From: Xenorhabdus beddingii
Lineage (GTDB): Bacteria > Pseudomonadota > Gammaproteobacteria > Enterobacterales > Enterobacteriaceae
Assembly (NCBI RefSeq): GCF_002127545.1
Contig: NZ_MUBK01000016.1
Location: 1 to 64,000, forward strand
DNA length: 64,000 nucleotides
Reading direction: 5' to 3'
In this document: piece after piece, positions 17,990-27,108 of the stretch
How positions within the stretch are numbered: position 1 is the first letter of the stretch
Layout of the letters: every line of letters starts with the position of its first letter
Translations under genes and position numbers: made by a program
Notes under the pieces: model-generated
Databases searched by the model: none
Told to the model about the DNA's origin: nothing
The model's input: the letters and a program-made list of their open reading frames with translations, nothing else

Positions 17990-19234
17990 TTAACGGTAAG
18001 CAGGTAATAAATTAAACAAAGAGAGGATATGTGCTATTGCATTGATCAAACCAAACAGAATAACAAAGGCGATCAGGAAATTACCGCCAGGAGCCTGATA
18101 GCTGGCGGTTGGATAACGCTTGCGACTGGCTCGGGCCATTAATGCAGGGACAATCACCGCCCAAATGGTTGCTGCCAGACCGGCAAAACCAATTGCGTAC
18201 AAGAAACCATTCGGGAAAATCAGTGCCAGCACAGTAGGGGGAACAAAGGTAATCAATGCGGTTTTAAAACGGCCTTTTCTACTGTCATCGAATTTAAAAA
18301 AGTCAGCCAGATAATCAAACAATCCCAGTGATACGCCCAAAAATGAACTTGCCAATGCCATATAGGAGAAAGCATTCAGAAGCTGGGCCACGGTTGCGTT
18401 GCTGGATGTATGATTCATCTGTTGCAGCAAGTTACCGATATTACCGCCATCTGCAATAATTTGTTTGAAGACCTCACGGGGAATATTTCCCTGAATCACA
18501 TACTGCCACAAAATGTAGATGACTAATGTTGTCAATGTTCCGTATAACAAGCTGCGGGTCACCGCTTTACTGTCTTTGTGATAATACTTAATAAGCCCAG
18601 GAACGTTGCCGTGATAACCAAATGAAGCCAATAGGTAGGGCAGGGCGATTAAAGCGTAAGGCAAATAATTCGCTTCGGTATTGGCCTGATCAAATAAAAT
18701 AGCGGGTTTGACTTCAGTAAACATCCCCCCGACAGACATGATAAAGGTGATTACCATACCGCCTATCAGGATAGTACTTAAACGGTCTACTGCTTTAGTG
18801 GACAACCAGACAATGAAGGCAACGATAAAGGCGAAAATCAGCCCAGCCACTGACTGTTTCATCGGAATAATATGTTCAATATTGAGTAAAATAATTGAGC
18901 TACCCGCTGAAACATAAGCATAGGTTAGGATATACAGAACAAATGTGATGGATAAATCGGTCAGAATGCTCCAGTGATTACCCAGCAAATCCTTGGCGAC
19001 AGTATGGAAACTGGCGCCAACGGGATAATTCAGATTGGCTTCCAGAATCATCAGACTAGAAAAATACAGACATACACAGGTGTACACCAGCAAAATTATT
19101 GATCCTGCAAACCAGACACCAGAGGTGACAATGGGAATGGAAAACATACCTGCACCGATAGCAGTACCGGCAATGATCATTGCGCCACCTAATATGGAGG
19201 GGCGTTTTAAATTTTGCGTTACCTCAATGGTCAT
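17990..19234 (-). CDS. mtr: aromatic amino acid permease of the Mtr/TyrP family, probably Mtr (tryptophan)
   Basis: The protein has 414 residues, the same length as E. coli Mtr, with 11 membrane helices. Blocks match the HAAAP family: GGAMIIAGTAIGAGMFSIPI, SGLMILEANLNYPVG-type ILEANLNYPVGASF, LASFGYHGNVPGLIKYY and LYAIGFAGLAATIWA. Full-length similarity is closer to Mtr than to TyrP (for example ILTYAYVSAG and LLPAYR at the end). It imports tryptophan with protons. Upstream are a TyrR-like box and a TrpR-like half-site GTACTAG (19263-19269), in keeping with the dual control of mtr in E. coli. The neighbour in E. coli is different, so the gene may have been moved. Confidence 0.85.
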   Translation of the reverse strand: MTIEVTQNLKRPSILGGAMIIAGTAIGAGMFSIPIVTSGVWFAGSIILLVYTCVCLYFSSLMILEANLNYPVGASFHTVAKDLLGNHWSILTDLSITFVLYILTYAYVSAGSSIILLNIEHIIPMKQSVAGLIFAFIVAFIVWLSTKAVDRLSTILIGGMVITFIMSVGGMFTEVKPAILFDQANTEANYLPYALIALPYLLASFGYHGNVPGLIKYYHKDSKAVTRSLLYGTLTTLVIYILWQYVIQGNIPREVFKQIIADGGNIGNLLQQMNHTSSNATVAQLLNAFSYMALASSFLGVSLGLFDYLADFFKFDDSRKGRFKTALITFVPPTVLALIFPNGFLYAIGFAGLAATIWAVIVPALMARASRKRYPTASYQAPGGNFLIAFVILFGLINAIAHILSLFNLLPAYR

Positions 19235-19296
19235 ATAGACTCCTGATAAATGGTGTTACCTTGTACTAGCACGAAGATACATGAATGAATAATATG

Positions 19297-19314
19297 TGTA
19301 AACAAATATTTATG
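19297..19314. promoter_or_regulatory. candidate TyrR box upstream of mtr
   Basis: TGTAAA-CAAATA-TTTATG fits TGTAAA-N6-TTTACA with two mismatches in the second half-site. It lies 63 bp upstream of the start codon at 19234. Confidence 0.45.
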
Positions 19315-19415
19315 GAAGACAAATAGTTATGGAAGAAAGAGAGTTAAATGGCTTTTGTCGCATTTTGTAGACAAAGATAGGCAGGTTATTTGGATGAACC
19401 CACCTTTAAGGGATA

Positions 19416-19868
19416 TTAAGTTTCTGAATAGAACTGCGCCTTTTGCCAGAGTTCGATGGCATTGCGGCTGGCTTCAAAATGAGGTTCGGGAAGATGGTTA
19501 GGGTCGCACCAAATAAGTTGTTCGCATTTATCTGGCTCCATTAATTTGGGTTCACCTCCGGTATAGTGTGCCAGCAAACAGACTGAAACGGTGTGTTTTC
19601 CTTCTTCGTGATAAGTTTCGAGATTATTGCAAATGCCATAGACTTTGGGGTCTTGGATTGTGAGGCCAATTTCTTCCTGAATTTCACGCATGGCGCATTC
19701 TTCGAAAGTTTCACCGGGATCAACATGTCCGCCAAAAATTGACCAATACGGAGCATGTTTGCTGGTACGTTTTCCCAATAGAACTTCACCCTTGGCGTTA
19801 ACGATAATAACACCCACTCCGACAACCACTGACACGGGATAAATTCCTCCAGATTGAACATTTACCAA
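19416..19868 (-). CDS. Nudix hydrolase
   Basis: The protein has 150 residues. The Nudix box is complete at residues about 47-69: GHVDPGETFEECAMREIQEE followed by IGL, matching G-x5-E-x7-REUxEExGU. The start VGVGVIIVNAKGEVLLGKR is the usual first strand. Such enzymes cut nucleoside diphosphate-linked substrates with Mg2+. The exact substrate (an oxidised nucleotide or a sugar nucleotide) cannot be read from the sequence. It stands alone between mtr and fruK; the preceding short non-coding region is shared with fruK. Confidence 0.85.
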   Translation of the reverse strand: MVNVQSGGIYPVSVVVGVGVIIVNAKGEVLLGKRTSKHAPYWSIFGGHVDPGETFEECAMREIQEEIGLTIQDPKVYGICNNLETYHEEGKHTVSVCLLAHYTGGEPKLMEPDKCEQLIWCDPNHLPEPHFEASRNAIELWQKAQFYSET

Positions 19869-19940
19869 CTGAATGACTTAGTCACCTATTTTCACTTTTA
19901 AACTGGAGTAACACAATGATCAATCAGGGCGTAATTTTAA

Positions 19941-19956
19941 CTGAAACGATTCAATT
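19941..19956 (+). promoter_or_regulatory. Cra (FruR) operator upstream of fruK
   Basis: CTGAAACGATTCAATT matches the Cra consensus (core TGAAWCGWTTCA, all 12 positions). It lies about 70 bp upstream of the fruK start, so control by Cra with fructose 1-phosphate as the ligand is likely. Confidence 0.75.
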
Positions 19957-20026
19957 TTGATGATATAAATATATAGATAAATCTTAATGTTACTTATGAC
20001 TGTTTATTCAGGAGACATCGGGCAAG

Positions 20027-20965
20027 ATGAGCCGCCGAGTTGCCACAATTACCTTAAATCCAGCTTATGATTTAGTTGGTTTATGCCCAGATATTATTAA
20101 GGGAACCGTTAACCGTGTACAGACCGCAGGACTGAATGCGGCTGGTAAAGGAAACAATGTTGCGAAGGTACTGCGTGACTTAGGCATTGATGTGACTGTC
20201 AGCGGTTTTCTGGGGCGGGATAATCAGGAAGGATTTCAGCAGTTTTTCAGTGAAAATACTATGGCAAATCGCTTCCATTTAGTATCAGGTCGAACGCGCA
20301 TCAATGTAAAACTGACAGAAAAACAGGGTGAAGTGACGGATTTTAACTTTTCCGGTTTCCATGTGACACAAGAAGAATGGCGTCAATTTGTCAGTGATTC
20401 CCTCACATGGTTGGGGCAGTTTGACATGGTGGTTGTCAGCGGCAGTTTGCCTGAGGGGGTTGCGCCAGAGTTATTCGCAGATTGGATGATGCAATTACGG
20501 CAGTGTTGCCCTTGTGTTATTTTTGACAGTAGCCGTGAAGCGTTCGTTGCTGGCCTCAAGGCATCGCCATGGCTGGTGAAACCTAATCGCCATGAATTGG
20601 AAATTTGGGCTGGCAGACCCCTGCCGGATTTGGACAGTGTGATTGATGCTGCCCATAAATTGCGCGACAAAGGGATCGCCCATGTGGTCATTTCATTGGG
20701 GGAGCAGGGGGCGCTATGGGCTAATGCCTCGGGTGCATGGCTGGCAAAACCGCCACATTGTGAGGTTGTCAGCACTGTTGGGGCAGGGGATTCCATGGTT
20801 GGTGGATTGGTTTATGGTTTGTTGATGCGTGAATCGAGTGAACATACGTTGCGTCTGGCAACCGCAGTTTCCGCACTTACGGTCAGCCAGTCGAACGTTG
20901 GGATCAGAAGTCGCACTGAACTTGCATCAATGATGTCAAGGATCGAACTGACTTCGGTCAGATAA
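20027..20965 (+). CDS. fruK: 1-phosphofructokinase
   Basis: The protein has 312 residues and is very close to E. coli FruK: ATITLNPAYDLVGL at the start, GRTRINVKLTEKQGEVTDFN, VVSGSLPEGV, and the PfkB ATP-site signature TVGAGDSMVGGLVYGL near residue 250 with the catalytic Asp. It phosphorylates fructose 1-phosphate to fructose 1,6-bisphosphate. The site AGGAGA lies upstream of the ATG. In E. coli the order is fruB-fruK-fruA; here fruB (upstream) and fruA (downstream) are both missing and the gene stands alone with a Cra box. It converges with nfo and the two genes meet without a gap. Confidence 0.95.
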   Translation: MSRRVATITLNPAYDLVGLCPDIIKGTVNRVQTAGLNAAGKGNNVAKVLRDLGIDVTVSGFLGRDNQEGFQQFFSENTMANRFHLVSGRTRINVKLTEKQGEVTDFNFSGFHVTQEEWRQFVSDSLTWLGQFDMVVVSGSLPEGVAPELFADWMMQLRQCCPCVIFDSSREAFVAGLKASPWLVKPNRHELEIWAGRPLPDLDSVIDAAHKLRDKGIAHVVISLGEQGALWANASGAWLAKPPHCEVVSTVGAGDSMVGGLVYGLLMRESSEHTLRLATAVSALTVSQSNVGIRSRTELASMMSRIELTSVR

Positions 20966-21808
20966 TCAATTTTGTTGAGATTTCAGCCAGGCAATTTCTT
21001 GATCCCAAATATCTGGGTTGATCGTTTCAAGTATTAAGGGAATGCCATTGAAGCGATCATCTTTCATGATATAACTGAAAGGCGTTTTGCCGATATTACC
21101 TTCGCCAAGGCTGTGGTGTCGGTCAACACGACTGGAAAATTCACTCTTGGCATCGTTCAGGTGCATGGCTTTAAGATACGTGAATCCAACGACGTCATCG
21201 AATGCTTTGAACGTTTTATCGCAATCTTTTTCAGTGCGTAAATCATAACCTGCGGCGAAAGCGTGGCAGGTATCAATGCAGACACCCACACGGGTTTTGT
21301 CTTCGACACCATCAATAATCGCAGCGAGTTGTTCAAACTTAAAACCCAGGTTGGTTCCCTGCCCGGCGGTATTTTCGATGACGGCAATAACACCTTGTGT
21401 TTTATCCAAAGTGATATTAATGGATTCCGCAATACGAGCGAGACACTGATCAATATCGATTTTGTTGAGATGACTGCCCGGATGGAAATTAAGCAGACTG
21501 ATGCCTAACTGCTCACAGCGTTGCATTTCATCAAGGAATGCTGCGCGGGATTTCTCCAGTGCTTCAGTTTCAGGATGGCCAAGATTAATCAAATAGCTGT
21601 CATGGGGAAGGATTTGTTGGCTGTCATAGCCATAACGTTCACAATTTTCCTTAAATTGATCAATGATATTTGCCGCTAACGGTGGGGCGTGCCACTGGCG
21701 CTGATTTTTCGTGAACAGGGCAAAGGCCGTTGCTTTTAATTCATGGGCACGGATCACCGCCTGATCGACACCACCCGCCGCGCTCACATGGGCTCCAACA
21801 AATTTCAT
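20966..21808 (-). CDS. nfo: endonuclease IV (AP endonuclease)
   Basis: The protein has 280 residues from the ATG at 21808 ([18 protein letters not shown]), preceded by AGGAGA; upstream in-frame starts are not supported by homology. It is a TIM barrel with three zinc ions. Ligand motifs are [61 protein letters not shown] and LILETINP. It cuts DNA at abasic sites and processes 3'-blocking damage. Family length is about 280-285. Confidence 0.96.
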   Translation of the reverse strand: MKFVGAHVSAAGGVDQAVIRAHELKATAFALFTKNQRQWHAPPLAANIIDQFKENCERYGYDSQQILPHDSYLINLGHPETEALEKSRAAFLDEMQRCEQLGISLLNFHPGSHLNKIDIDQCLARIAESINITLDKTQGVIAVIENTAGQGTNLGFKFEQLAAIIDGVEDKTRVGVCIDTCHAFAAGYDLRTEKDCDKTFKAFDDVVGFTYLKAMHLNDAKSEFSSRVDRHHSLGEGNIGKTPFSYIMKDDRFNGIPLILETINPDIWDQEIAWLKSQQN

Positions 21809-21935
21809 ATACTTTTCTCCTGTTTTTTTCATCATTATGGCATTGTTCGCCCCGTTGATAAAATTTTGCCGGAAAGCGTCCGTTTCCCTGAAATAGTGAG
21901 TCTAATTGGGCACCCCCATCCTGTTTCATTTTGGA

Positions 21936-23018
21936 CTAACTCAATAAATTCTGAATACCTTGATTAATCATCAACCCTCCCACCATTAACCAGATAAACA
22001 AAATTAATGCCAATAAAATGGGTTTGATCCCTGCCTGACGAATGGCGCTGACATGAGTGGTTAAGCCCAATGCAACCATTGCCATCGCCAGCATGATGGT
22101 ATCCGTGGCAATGATATAGTTAACAACGGACTGCGGTAATAAATGAAAAGAATTGAAACCCGCCGTTGCAATAAAAAACACCGCAAACCAGGGAATGGTG
22201 ATTGGGAATTTTTTCTGCCCGGTATTACAATTCGGTGCTTCTATGCGGTTGAGATAGCAGGAAAGCAGCAACAAGAAAGGTGCCAGCAGCATAACACGGA
22301 TCATTTTGCTGATAACGGCCGCATTTTCAGCATCGTCTCCCAATGTATGCCCAATCGCAACCACTTGGGCCACTTCATGAACCGTTGACCCAGAGAAGAT
22401 ACCAAATGCTTCTTGAGAGAGGTTAACCCACTGGTAATGAACATTGAGTTGGTAAAACCACGGATAGATAAAGATGGCGAGTGTGCCAAAAATGACCACG
22501 GTAGAGACCGCTACAGTGACTTTGCTGGCAGACGCTTTCACCACGGGTTCTGTTGCCATAACTGCCGCCGCTCCACAAATGCTGCTTCCGGCACCAATCA
22601 GAATGACAGTTTGGCGATCCAGTTGGAAAAACTTGCGTCCAACCCATAAAGCGATAAAAAAAGTTGAAGAAAGCATGATGACATCAATCAGTATTCCAGC
22701 CGCACCTACATCGGTGATTTGTTGAAATGTTAATCGAAACCCGTAAAGGATGATGCCAGCCCGCAGGAGATAGTGTTTGGAAAAATGGATGCCGCTATCG
22801 CAGGTGGATTTTAAGAACGGATACACGGTGTTGCCGATACCCATCCCCAAGAGAATCGCAAGGGTCAGGACGCCTAACCCCATGTTGATAAACCACGGAA
22901 TACGGCCGATATAAATAGCGAACGCAGTCAGGGTTGCGGTTAATATCAATCCGGGAATGAATTTTATGACAGTATTTGGGTGAGGCTTTTTGCGATTACT
23001 GCATTGGTTTTCAGACAT
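21936..23018 (-). CDS. yeiH: YeiH, UPF0324 (PSE) family inner-membrane protein
   Basis: The protein has 360 residues from the ATG at 23018 (MSENQCSNRKK), with about ten membrane helices. Family blocks include GAGSSICGAAAVMATEPVVK, FGIFSGSTVHEVAQVVAIGH and AMAMVALGLTTH. The function is not established; in Salmonella and E. coli the gene is linked to the LysR regulator YeiE. The frame stays open up to an ATG at 23108, but those 30 residues come from a 15-bp tandem repeat and are not conserved, so the start at 23018 is preferred. It is divergent from yeiE, as in E. coli. Confidence 0.9.
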   Translation of the reverse strand: MSENQCSNRKKPHPNTVIKFIPGLILTATLTAFAIYIGRIPWFINMGLGVLTLAILLGMGIGNTVYPFLKSTCDSGIHFSKHYLLRAGIILYGFRLTFQQITDVGAAGILIDVIMLSSTFFIALWVGRKFFQLDRQTVILIGAGSSICGAAAVMATEPVVKASASKVTVAVSTVVIFGTLAIFIYPWFYQLNVHYQWVNLSQEAFGIFSGSTVHEVAQVVAIGHTLGDDAENAAVISKMIRVMLLAPFLLLLSCYLNRIEAPNCNTGQKKFPITIPWFAVFFIATAGFNSFHLLPQSVVNYIIATDTIMLAMAMVALGLTTHVSAIRQAGIKPILLALILFIWLMVGGLMINQGIQNLLS

Positions 23019-23037
23019 TGCGACGACTCTATATCTT

Positions 23038-23082
23038 ATGTGTTTTAAGAATATGTGTTTTAAGAATATATATTTTAGGAAT
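23038..23082. repeat. three tandem 15-bp units upstream of yeiH
   Basis: ATGTGTTTTAAGAAT occurs at 23038-23052 and 23053-23067, and a variant at 23068-23082. In the yeiH frame it encodes a repeated FLKHI pentapeptide in the open extension before the likely start. Confidence 0.8.
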
Positions 23083-23236
23083 AAGCATATAGCTAACACA
23101 TAAATCAATAAAATTGATAATATCTATATCAATGACCATTAAAAATGGTTAATTAAGGGCGACTTTTGTTAAGTTGCCTAATACTGTCTAAAATCAAGAC
23201 AACCTTTTAATTTTATTTTGCTTCCCGTGAGGCCAT

Positions 23237-24100
23237 ATGCGTATCACTCTGAGACAACTGGAGATTTTTGCAGAAGTTCTAAAAAGTGGTTCAACGACAC
23301 AGGCTTCTCAGCAATTAGCGTTATCCCAATCTGCGGTCAGTGCTTCACTGACGGATCTGGAAGGGCAGTTGGGAGTACAGCTATTTGATAGAGTAGGAAA
23401 ACGTCTGGTGACCAATGAACATGGGCGTTTGCTCTATCCTAAGGCGCTGGCATTGCTTGAGCAGGCCGGCGAAGTGGAACAGCTTTTCAAACTCGAATTG
23501 GGGGCATTACGGTTAGCGGCCAGTAGCACGATTGGCAATTATATGTTGCCTGAAATGCTGGCGAAATATCGTCGGGATTATCCTGACACCCCCTTGGAAT
23601 TGCATATCGGCAATACAGAAGATGTCATAAAGGCAGTGGTGGAATTCCGGGTCGATTTGGGCTTGATTGAAGGTTTATGTCACGATCCTGAATTGATCAC
23701 ACAACCGTGGATGGAAGATGAGTTGATCATTTTCTCTTCGCCAGACAGTCTGCTGTTGCAACGCGATTTGACTGTTGAGGATCTGATTACCGCACCTTGG
23801 ATATTGAGGGAAAAAGGTTCAGGAACCCGAGAAGTGTTAGATCATCTTTTGTTCTCTCAAATGCCTCGATTCAATATCGCGATGGAATTAGGCAACTCAG
23901 AAGCCATTAAACATGCGGTTCAATATGGCATGGGGATCAGTTGCCTTTCACGGAAAGTCGTCCAAGAGCAACTAAAAAATGGGACATTGGCTGAACTGGT
24001 GATCCCGGGGCTGAGTCTCAATCGTCACCTGTACTTGATTTATCATCGTCAGAAACACATGTCCAATGCGTTACAGAAGTTACTGAGTTATTGTCACTAA
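23237..24100 (+). CDS. yeiE: YeiE, LysR-type transcription regulator
   Basis: The protein has 287 residues. A winged helix-turn-helix at residues 1-60 ([20 protein letters not shown], then [20 protein letters not shown]) is followed by a two-lobed ligand domain (from about residue 90). It is divergent from yeiH and upstream of lysP, as in E. coli, which supports the name. In E. coli and Cronobacter, YeiE has been tied to the sulfite response and iron; the ligand here is not shown by the sequence. LysR proteins usually control the divergent gene, here yeiH. Confidence 0.92.
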   Translation: MRITLRQLEIFAEVLKSGSTTQASQQLALSQSAVSASLTDLEGQLGVQLFDRVGKRLVTNEHGRLLYPKALALLEQAGEVEQLFKLELGALRLAASSTIGNYMLPEMLAKYRRDYPDTPLELHIGNTEDVIKAVVEFRVDLGLIEGLCHDPELITQPWMEDELIIFSSPDSLLLQRDLTVEDLITAPWILREKGSGTREVLDHLLFSQMPRFNIAMELGNSEAIKHAVQYGMGISCLSRKVVQEQLKNGTLAELVIPGLSLNRHLYLIYHRQKHMSNALQKLLSYCH

Positions 24101-24238
24101 TGCTAAGTACATAATCGTGTAGCTTATAATGGGTTATGAATTATGAAGGTATCTTATAACCACGAATCGCCGCTATTCTGGAGACGAAGATTTGTTACAA
24201 TTCCGCATTAAAGTTATTTTTAATGATATAGGAATAGA

Positions 24239-25726
24239 ATGTCTCAAGAACAATGTACGCCACGGGATCAGGCTCCAAGAAACCTGCGCCGCGAATTAAA
24301 AGCACGACATATGGCAATGATTGCCATCGGTGGATCAATTGGTACAGGGTTATTTGTTGCTTCAGGCGCAACGATTTCTCAGGCAGGTCCTGCTGGAGCC
24401 TTACTTTCCTATGCGTTAATTGGTCTGATGGTCTATTTCCTGATGACCAGCTTGGGTGAATTGGCCGCGTACATGCCGGTTTCAGGATCATTTTCAACCT
24501 ATGGCTCCAAATATGTGGATGAAGGTTTTGGTTTCGCACTGGGATGGAACTACTGGTACAACTGGGCGGTAACGATTGCCGTTGACCTTGTTGCTGCGCA
24601 ATTGGTGATGGGGTACTGGTTCAATGATGTTCCTGGCTGGGTATGGAGTGCATTGTTTCTTGGCGTGATTTTTCTGTTGAATTTCATCTCCGTTAAAGGT
24701 TTTGGTGAAGCAGAATATTGGTTCTCCCTGATTAAAGTCTCTACGGTTATTGTTTTCATCGTGGTCGGTATTCTCATGATCGTCGGCATCATGAAAGGTG
24801 CTGAAGGCGCAGGCTGGCATAATTGGACCATTGATGATGCGCCATTTGCGGGCGGTTTTGCCGCTATGATTGGGGTGGCAATGATTGTCGGCTTCTCTTT
24901 TCAGGGCACAGAATTAATTGGGATCACCGCAGGGGAATCTAAAGATCCGGCAAAAAACATCCCTCGTGCTGTTCGTAAGGTATTCTGGCGTATCTTATTG
25001 TTCTATGTGTTTGCCATTTTGATTATCAGCTTAATCATTCCTTATACTGATCCGAGCTTATTGCGTAATGGGGTGAAAGATATCAGCGTTAGCCCGTTCA
25101 CGTTAGTCTTTCAAAATGCCGGATTGCTGTCAGCCGCTGCCGTCATGAATGCGGTGATATTAACCGCTGTGCTTTCGGCGGGAAATTCAGGAATGTATGC
25201 TTCTACCCGAATGCTATTCACCCTGGCGAGGGAAGGGAAGGCACCGAAAATTTTTGGTCATTTGTCGCAAGGGGGGGTTCCCCGTAATGCGCTTTATGTC
25301 ACAACGGTGGTCGCGGGATTGTGCTTCCTCAGTTCTATGTTTGGCAACCAAACCGTCTACCTGTGGTTATTGAATACTTCCGGGATGACGGGATTTATCG
25401 CCTGGTTAGGTATTGCAATCAGCCATTATCGTTTCCGGAAAGGCTATGTTGCACGCGGACTGGATTTGAATGATTTGCCATACCGCTCCGGTTTCTTCCC
25501 TATCGGGCCGATTTTTGCTTTTGTTTTATGTCTGGCGATCACTTTGGGGCAGAACTATCAGGCGTTCCTGCAAGATAAGATTGATTGGTATGGCGTTGTT
25601 GCAACTTACATTGGCATTCCGTTATTTCTCATCATTTGGTTTGGCTACAAATGGAAAAGGAAAACTCGCTTTGTTAAATACAGTGAGATGGAATTTCCCG
25701 CATTTAAAGACGCCAACCAAGAGTAA
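24239..25726 (+). CDS. lysP: lysine-specific permease
   Basis: The protein has 495 residues and 12 membrane helices (amino acid-polyamine-organocation family, AAT group). The opening LRRELKARHMAMIAIGGSIG is characteristic, and STYGSKYVDEGFGFALGWNY and ELIGITAGESKDPAKNIPRA fit LysP well. It imports lysine with protons and in E. coli also restrains the sensor CadC. Position after yeiE matches E. coli. The site ATAGGAATAG precedes the ATG, and a terminator follows. Confidence 0.95.
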   Translation: MSQEQCTPRDQAPRNLRRELKARHMAMIAIGGSIGTGLFVASGATISQAGPAGALLSYALIGLMVYFLMTSLGELAAYMPVSGSFSTYGSKYVDEGFGFALGWNYWYNWAVTIAVDLVAAQLVMGYWFNDVPGWVWSALFLGVIFLLNFISVKGFGEAEYWFSLIKVSTVIVFIVVGILMIVGIMKGAEGAGWHNWTIDDAPFAGGFAAMIGVAMIVGFSFQGTELIGITAGESKDPAKNIPRAVRKVFWRILLFYVFAILIISLIIPYTDPSLLRNGVKDISVSPFTLVFQNAGLLSAAAVMNAVILTAVLSAGNSGMYASTRMLFTLAREGKAPKIFGHLSQGGVPRNALYVTTVVAGLCFLSSMFGNQTVYLWLLNTSGMTGFIAWLGIAISHYRFRKGYVARGLDLNDLPYRSGFFPIGPIFAFVLCLAITLGQNYQAFLQDKIDWYGVVATYIGIPLFLIIWFGYKWKRKTRFVKYSEMEFPAFKDANQE

Positions 25727-25788
25727 TTTGTTAATAACTATATAATTAATTGATATTTATTAATTAAAATATTATTGCCATTATGTGG

Positions 25789-25834
25789 TAAAAAACTGTC
25801 TGTTCTGTGATGGAATTGGCAGTTTTTATTTTTC
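25789..25834 (+). terminator. terminator of lysP
   Basis: AAAAACTG and CAGTTTTT flank an imperfect inner stem and are followed by ATTTTT. Confidence 0.7.
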
Positions 25835-25888
25835 AGGAGGTTATGGGGAAAATAGAGACTGTAAATTTAGGGCATACTGAATCAATCG

Positions 25889-25911
25889 CATTGATAAGTA
25901 TTCTTATTTGC
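25889..25911. promoter_or_regulatory. candidate Fur box of the siderophore uptake operon
   Basis: TTGATAAGTATTCTTATTTG contains the GATAA...TTAT half-sites of a Fur box. It lies about 30-50 bp upstream of the first gene. The match is good but not perfect. Confidence 0.5.
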
Positions 25912-25937
25912 TTTATTGTTAGCGGCACAATTGTTGT

Positions 25938-27089
25938 ATGAAGAGGCTAACTAAAGTGAAGTTTGTATTTCGAGCAGTCGTGAAAAGTATGAGTGTCGGT
26001 CTGATGGCAGGCTCCGCCATGATGGCAAGTTTTTCATCTTGGGCTGAAACAGTCACTGATGTTGCTGGACGTACTGTGGAAGTGCCTGAAAAAGTCAACC
26101 GGATCTTATTGGGCGAAGGTCGTCTATTCCATTCTATTGCACTGTTAGAAGGCGATAAACCTCTGGCCCGTATTGCTGGCTGGCAAGGTGACTTCCGCAA
26201 ACTAGACCCACAAACTTACTCCGTCTATAAAGCTAAATTCCCTGAAATCGACAATATTCCCCTGATTGGCAATACCAGTGAAGACAGCGTCAGTTCCGAG
26301 AAAGTACTGACACTGAATCCTGATGTTGCTATCTTCGGCCTGTCCGGACATGGTCCCGGAAAAAACAGTGAACTGGTAAAACAGTTGGAACGAGCGGGTA
26401 TTCCGGTTGTTTTTGTCGATTTCCGCAACGACCCTTTGCATAACACCTTACCGAGCATCCGTATGCTGGGCAAAGTTCTGCACCGCGAAGAGCAAGCAAA
26501 TGCTTACGCTGATTTTTATGAAAAAAATCAGAAGCGGGTGACGGATATTACTGACCGTATACCGGAGAACCAGAAACCCTCTGTATTTATTGAGCTGTTA
26601 GCGGGTTTCAGAGAAGATTGCTGTGGTACGGCGGGTAACGGCAATATGGGGAACTTCATTGACCTGGCTGGCGGTAAAAACATCGCGAAAAATGTACTGC
26701 CATCCCCATTGGGAACCATGAATCTGGAAAAAGTGATTGCTGAAGATCCTTATATCTATATTGCCAGTGGTGCACAAGATCCGGGTGATAAAGACGCAGG
26801 GGTTCAAATGGGCGCCAAAACTTCCGTGGATGTCGCTCGTGCCGGCTTGAAAACCGTGACTGAACGCAGTGGCATCAACACCTTAACTGCTGTGAAAGAA
26901 GGCCGTAGCCATGCTATCTGGCATCATTACTACAACTCGCCTTATAACGTTGTTGTGACACAAGTTTTTGCCAAATGGTTCTATCCTGAAAAATTTGCTG
27001 ACTTAGATCCACAACAAACATTAAAAGAACTTCACAATAAATTCTTGGCTGTTGAACCAGCAGGTACGTATTGGGTTAGTGAGAAATAA
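25938..27089 (+). CDS. periplasmic iron-siderophore binding protein (FepB/BtuF-like)
   Basis: The protein has 383 residues. A signal peptide ends at SSWA before ETVTDVAGRTVEVPEK, the normal start of a class III (helical backbone) binding protein. No lipobox is seen, so it is soluble in the periplasm. The ABC_peri_BP fold spans the rest: GEGRLFHSIALL, LNPDVAIFGL, VPVVFVDF-type IPVVFVDFRNDP. GTG at 25956 (AGAGG about 9 bases before) is an alternative start with a shorter signal peptide. It is the first gene of a four-gene uptake locus and should pass the ferric siderophore to the permease at 27109. The siderophore is not shown by the sequence. Confidence 0.85.
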   Translation: MKRLTKVKFVFRAVVKSMSVGLMAGSAMMASFSSWAETVTDVAGRTVEVPEKVNRILLGEGRLFHSIALLEGDKPLARIAGWQGDFRKLDPQTYSVYKAKFPEIDNIPLIGNTSEDSVSSEKVLTLNPDVAIFGLSGHGPGKNSELVKQLERAGIPVVFVDFRNDPLHNTLPSIRMLGKVLHREEQANAYADFYEKNQKRVTDITDRIPENQKPSVFIELLAGFREDCCGTAGNGNMGNFIDLAGGKNIAKNVLPSPLGTMNLEKVIAEDPYIYIASGAQDPGDKDAGVQMGAKTSVDVARAGLKTVTERSGINTLTAVKEGRSHAIWHHYYNSPYNVVVTQVFAKWFYPEKFADLDPQQTLKELHNKFLAVEPAGTYWVSEK

Positions 27090-27108
27090 GCAGTAACAGG
27101 TAATAAAA

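Noticed and set aside
19917..19961. 14-codon frame (MINQGVILTETIQF) with GGAG upstream, overlapping the Cra box before fruK
   Set aside because: Too short and overlaps an operator; probably chance. Would need ribosome profiling to revive.
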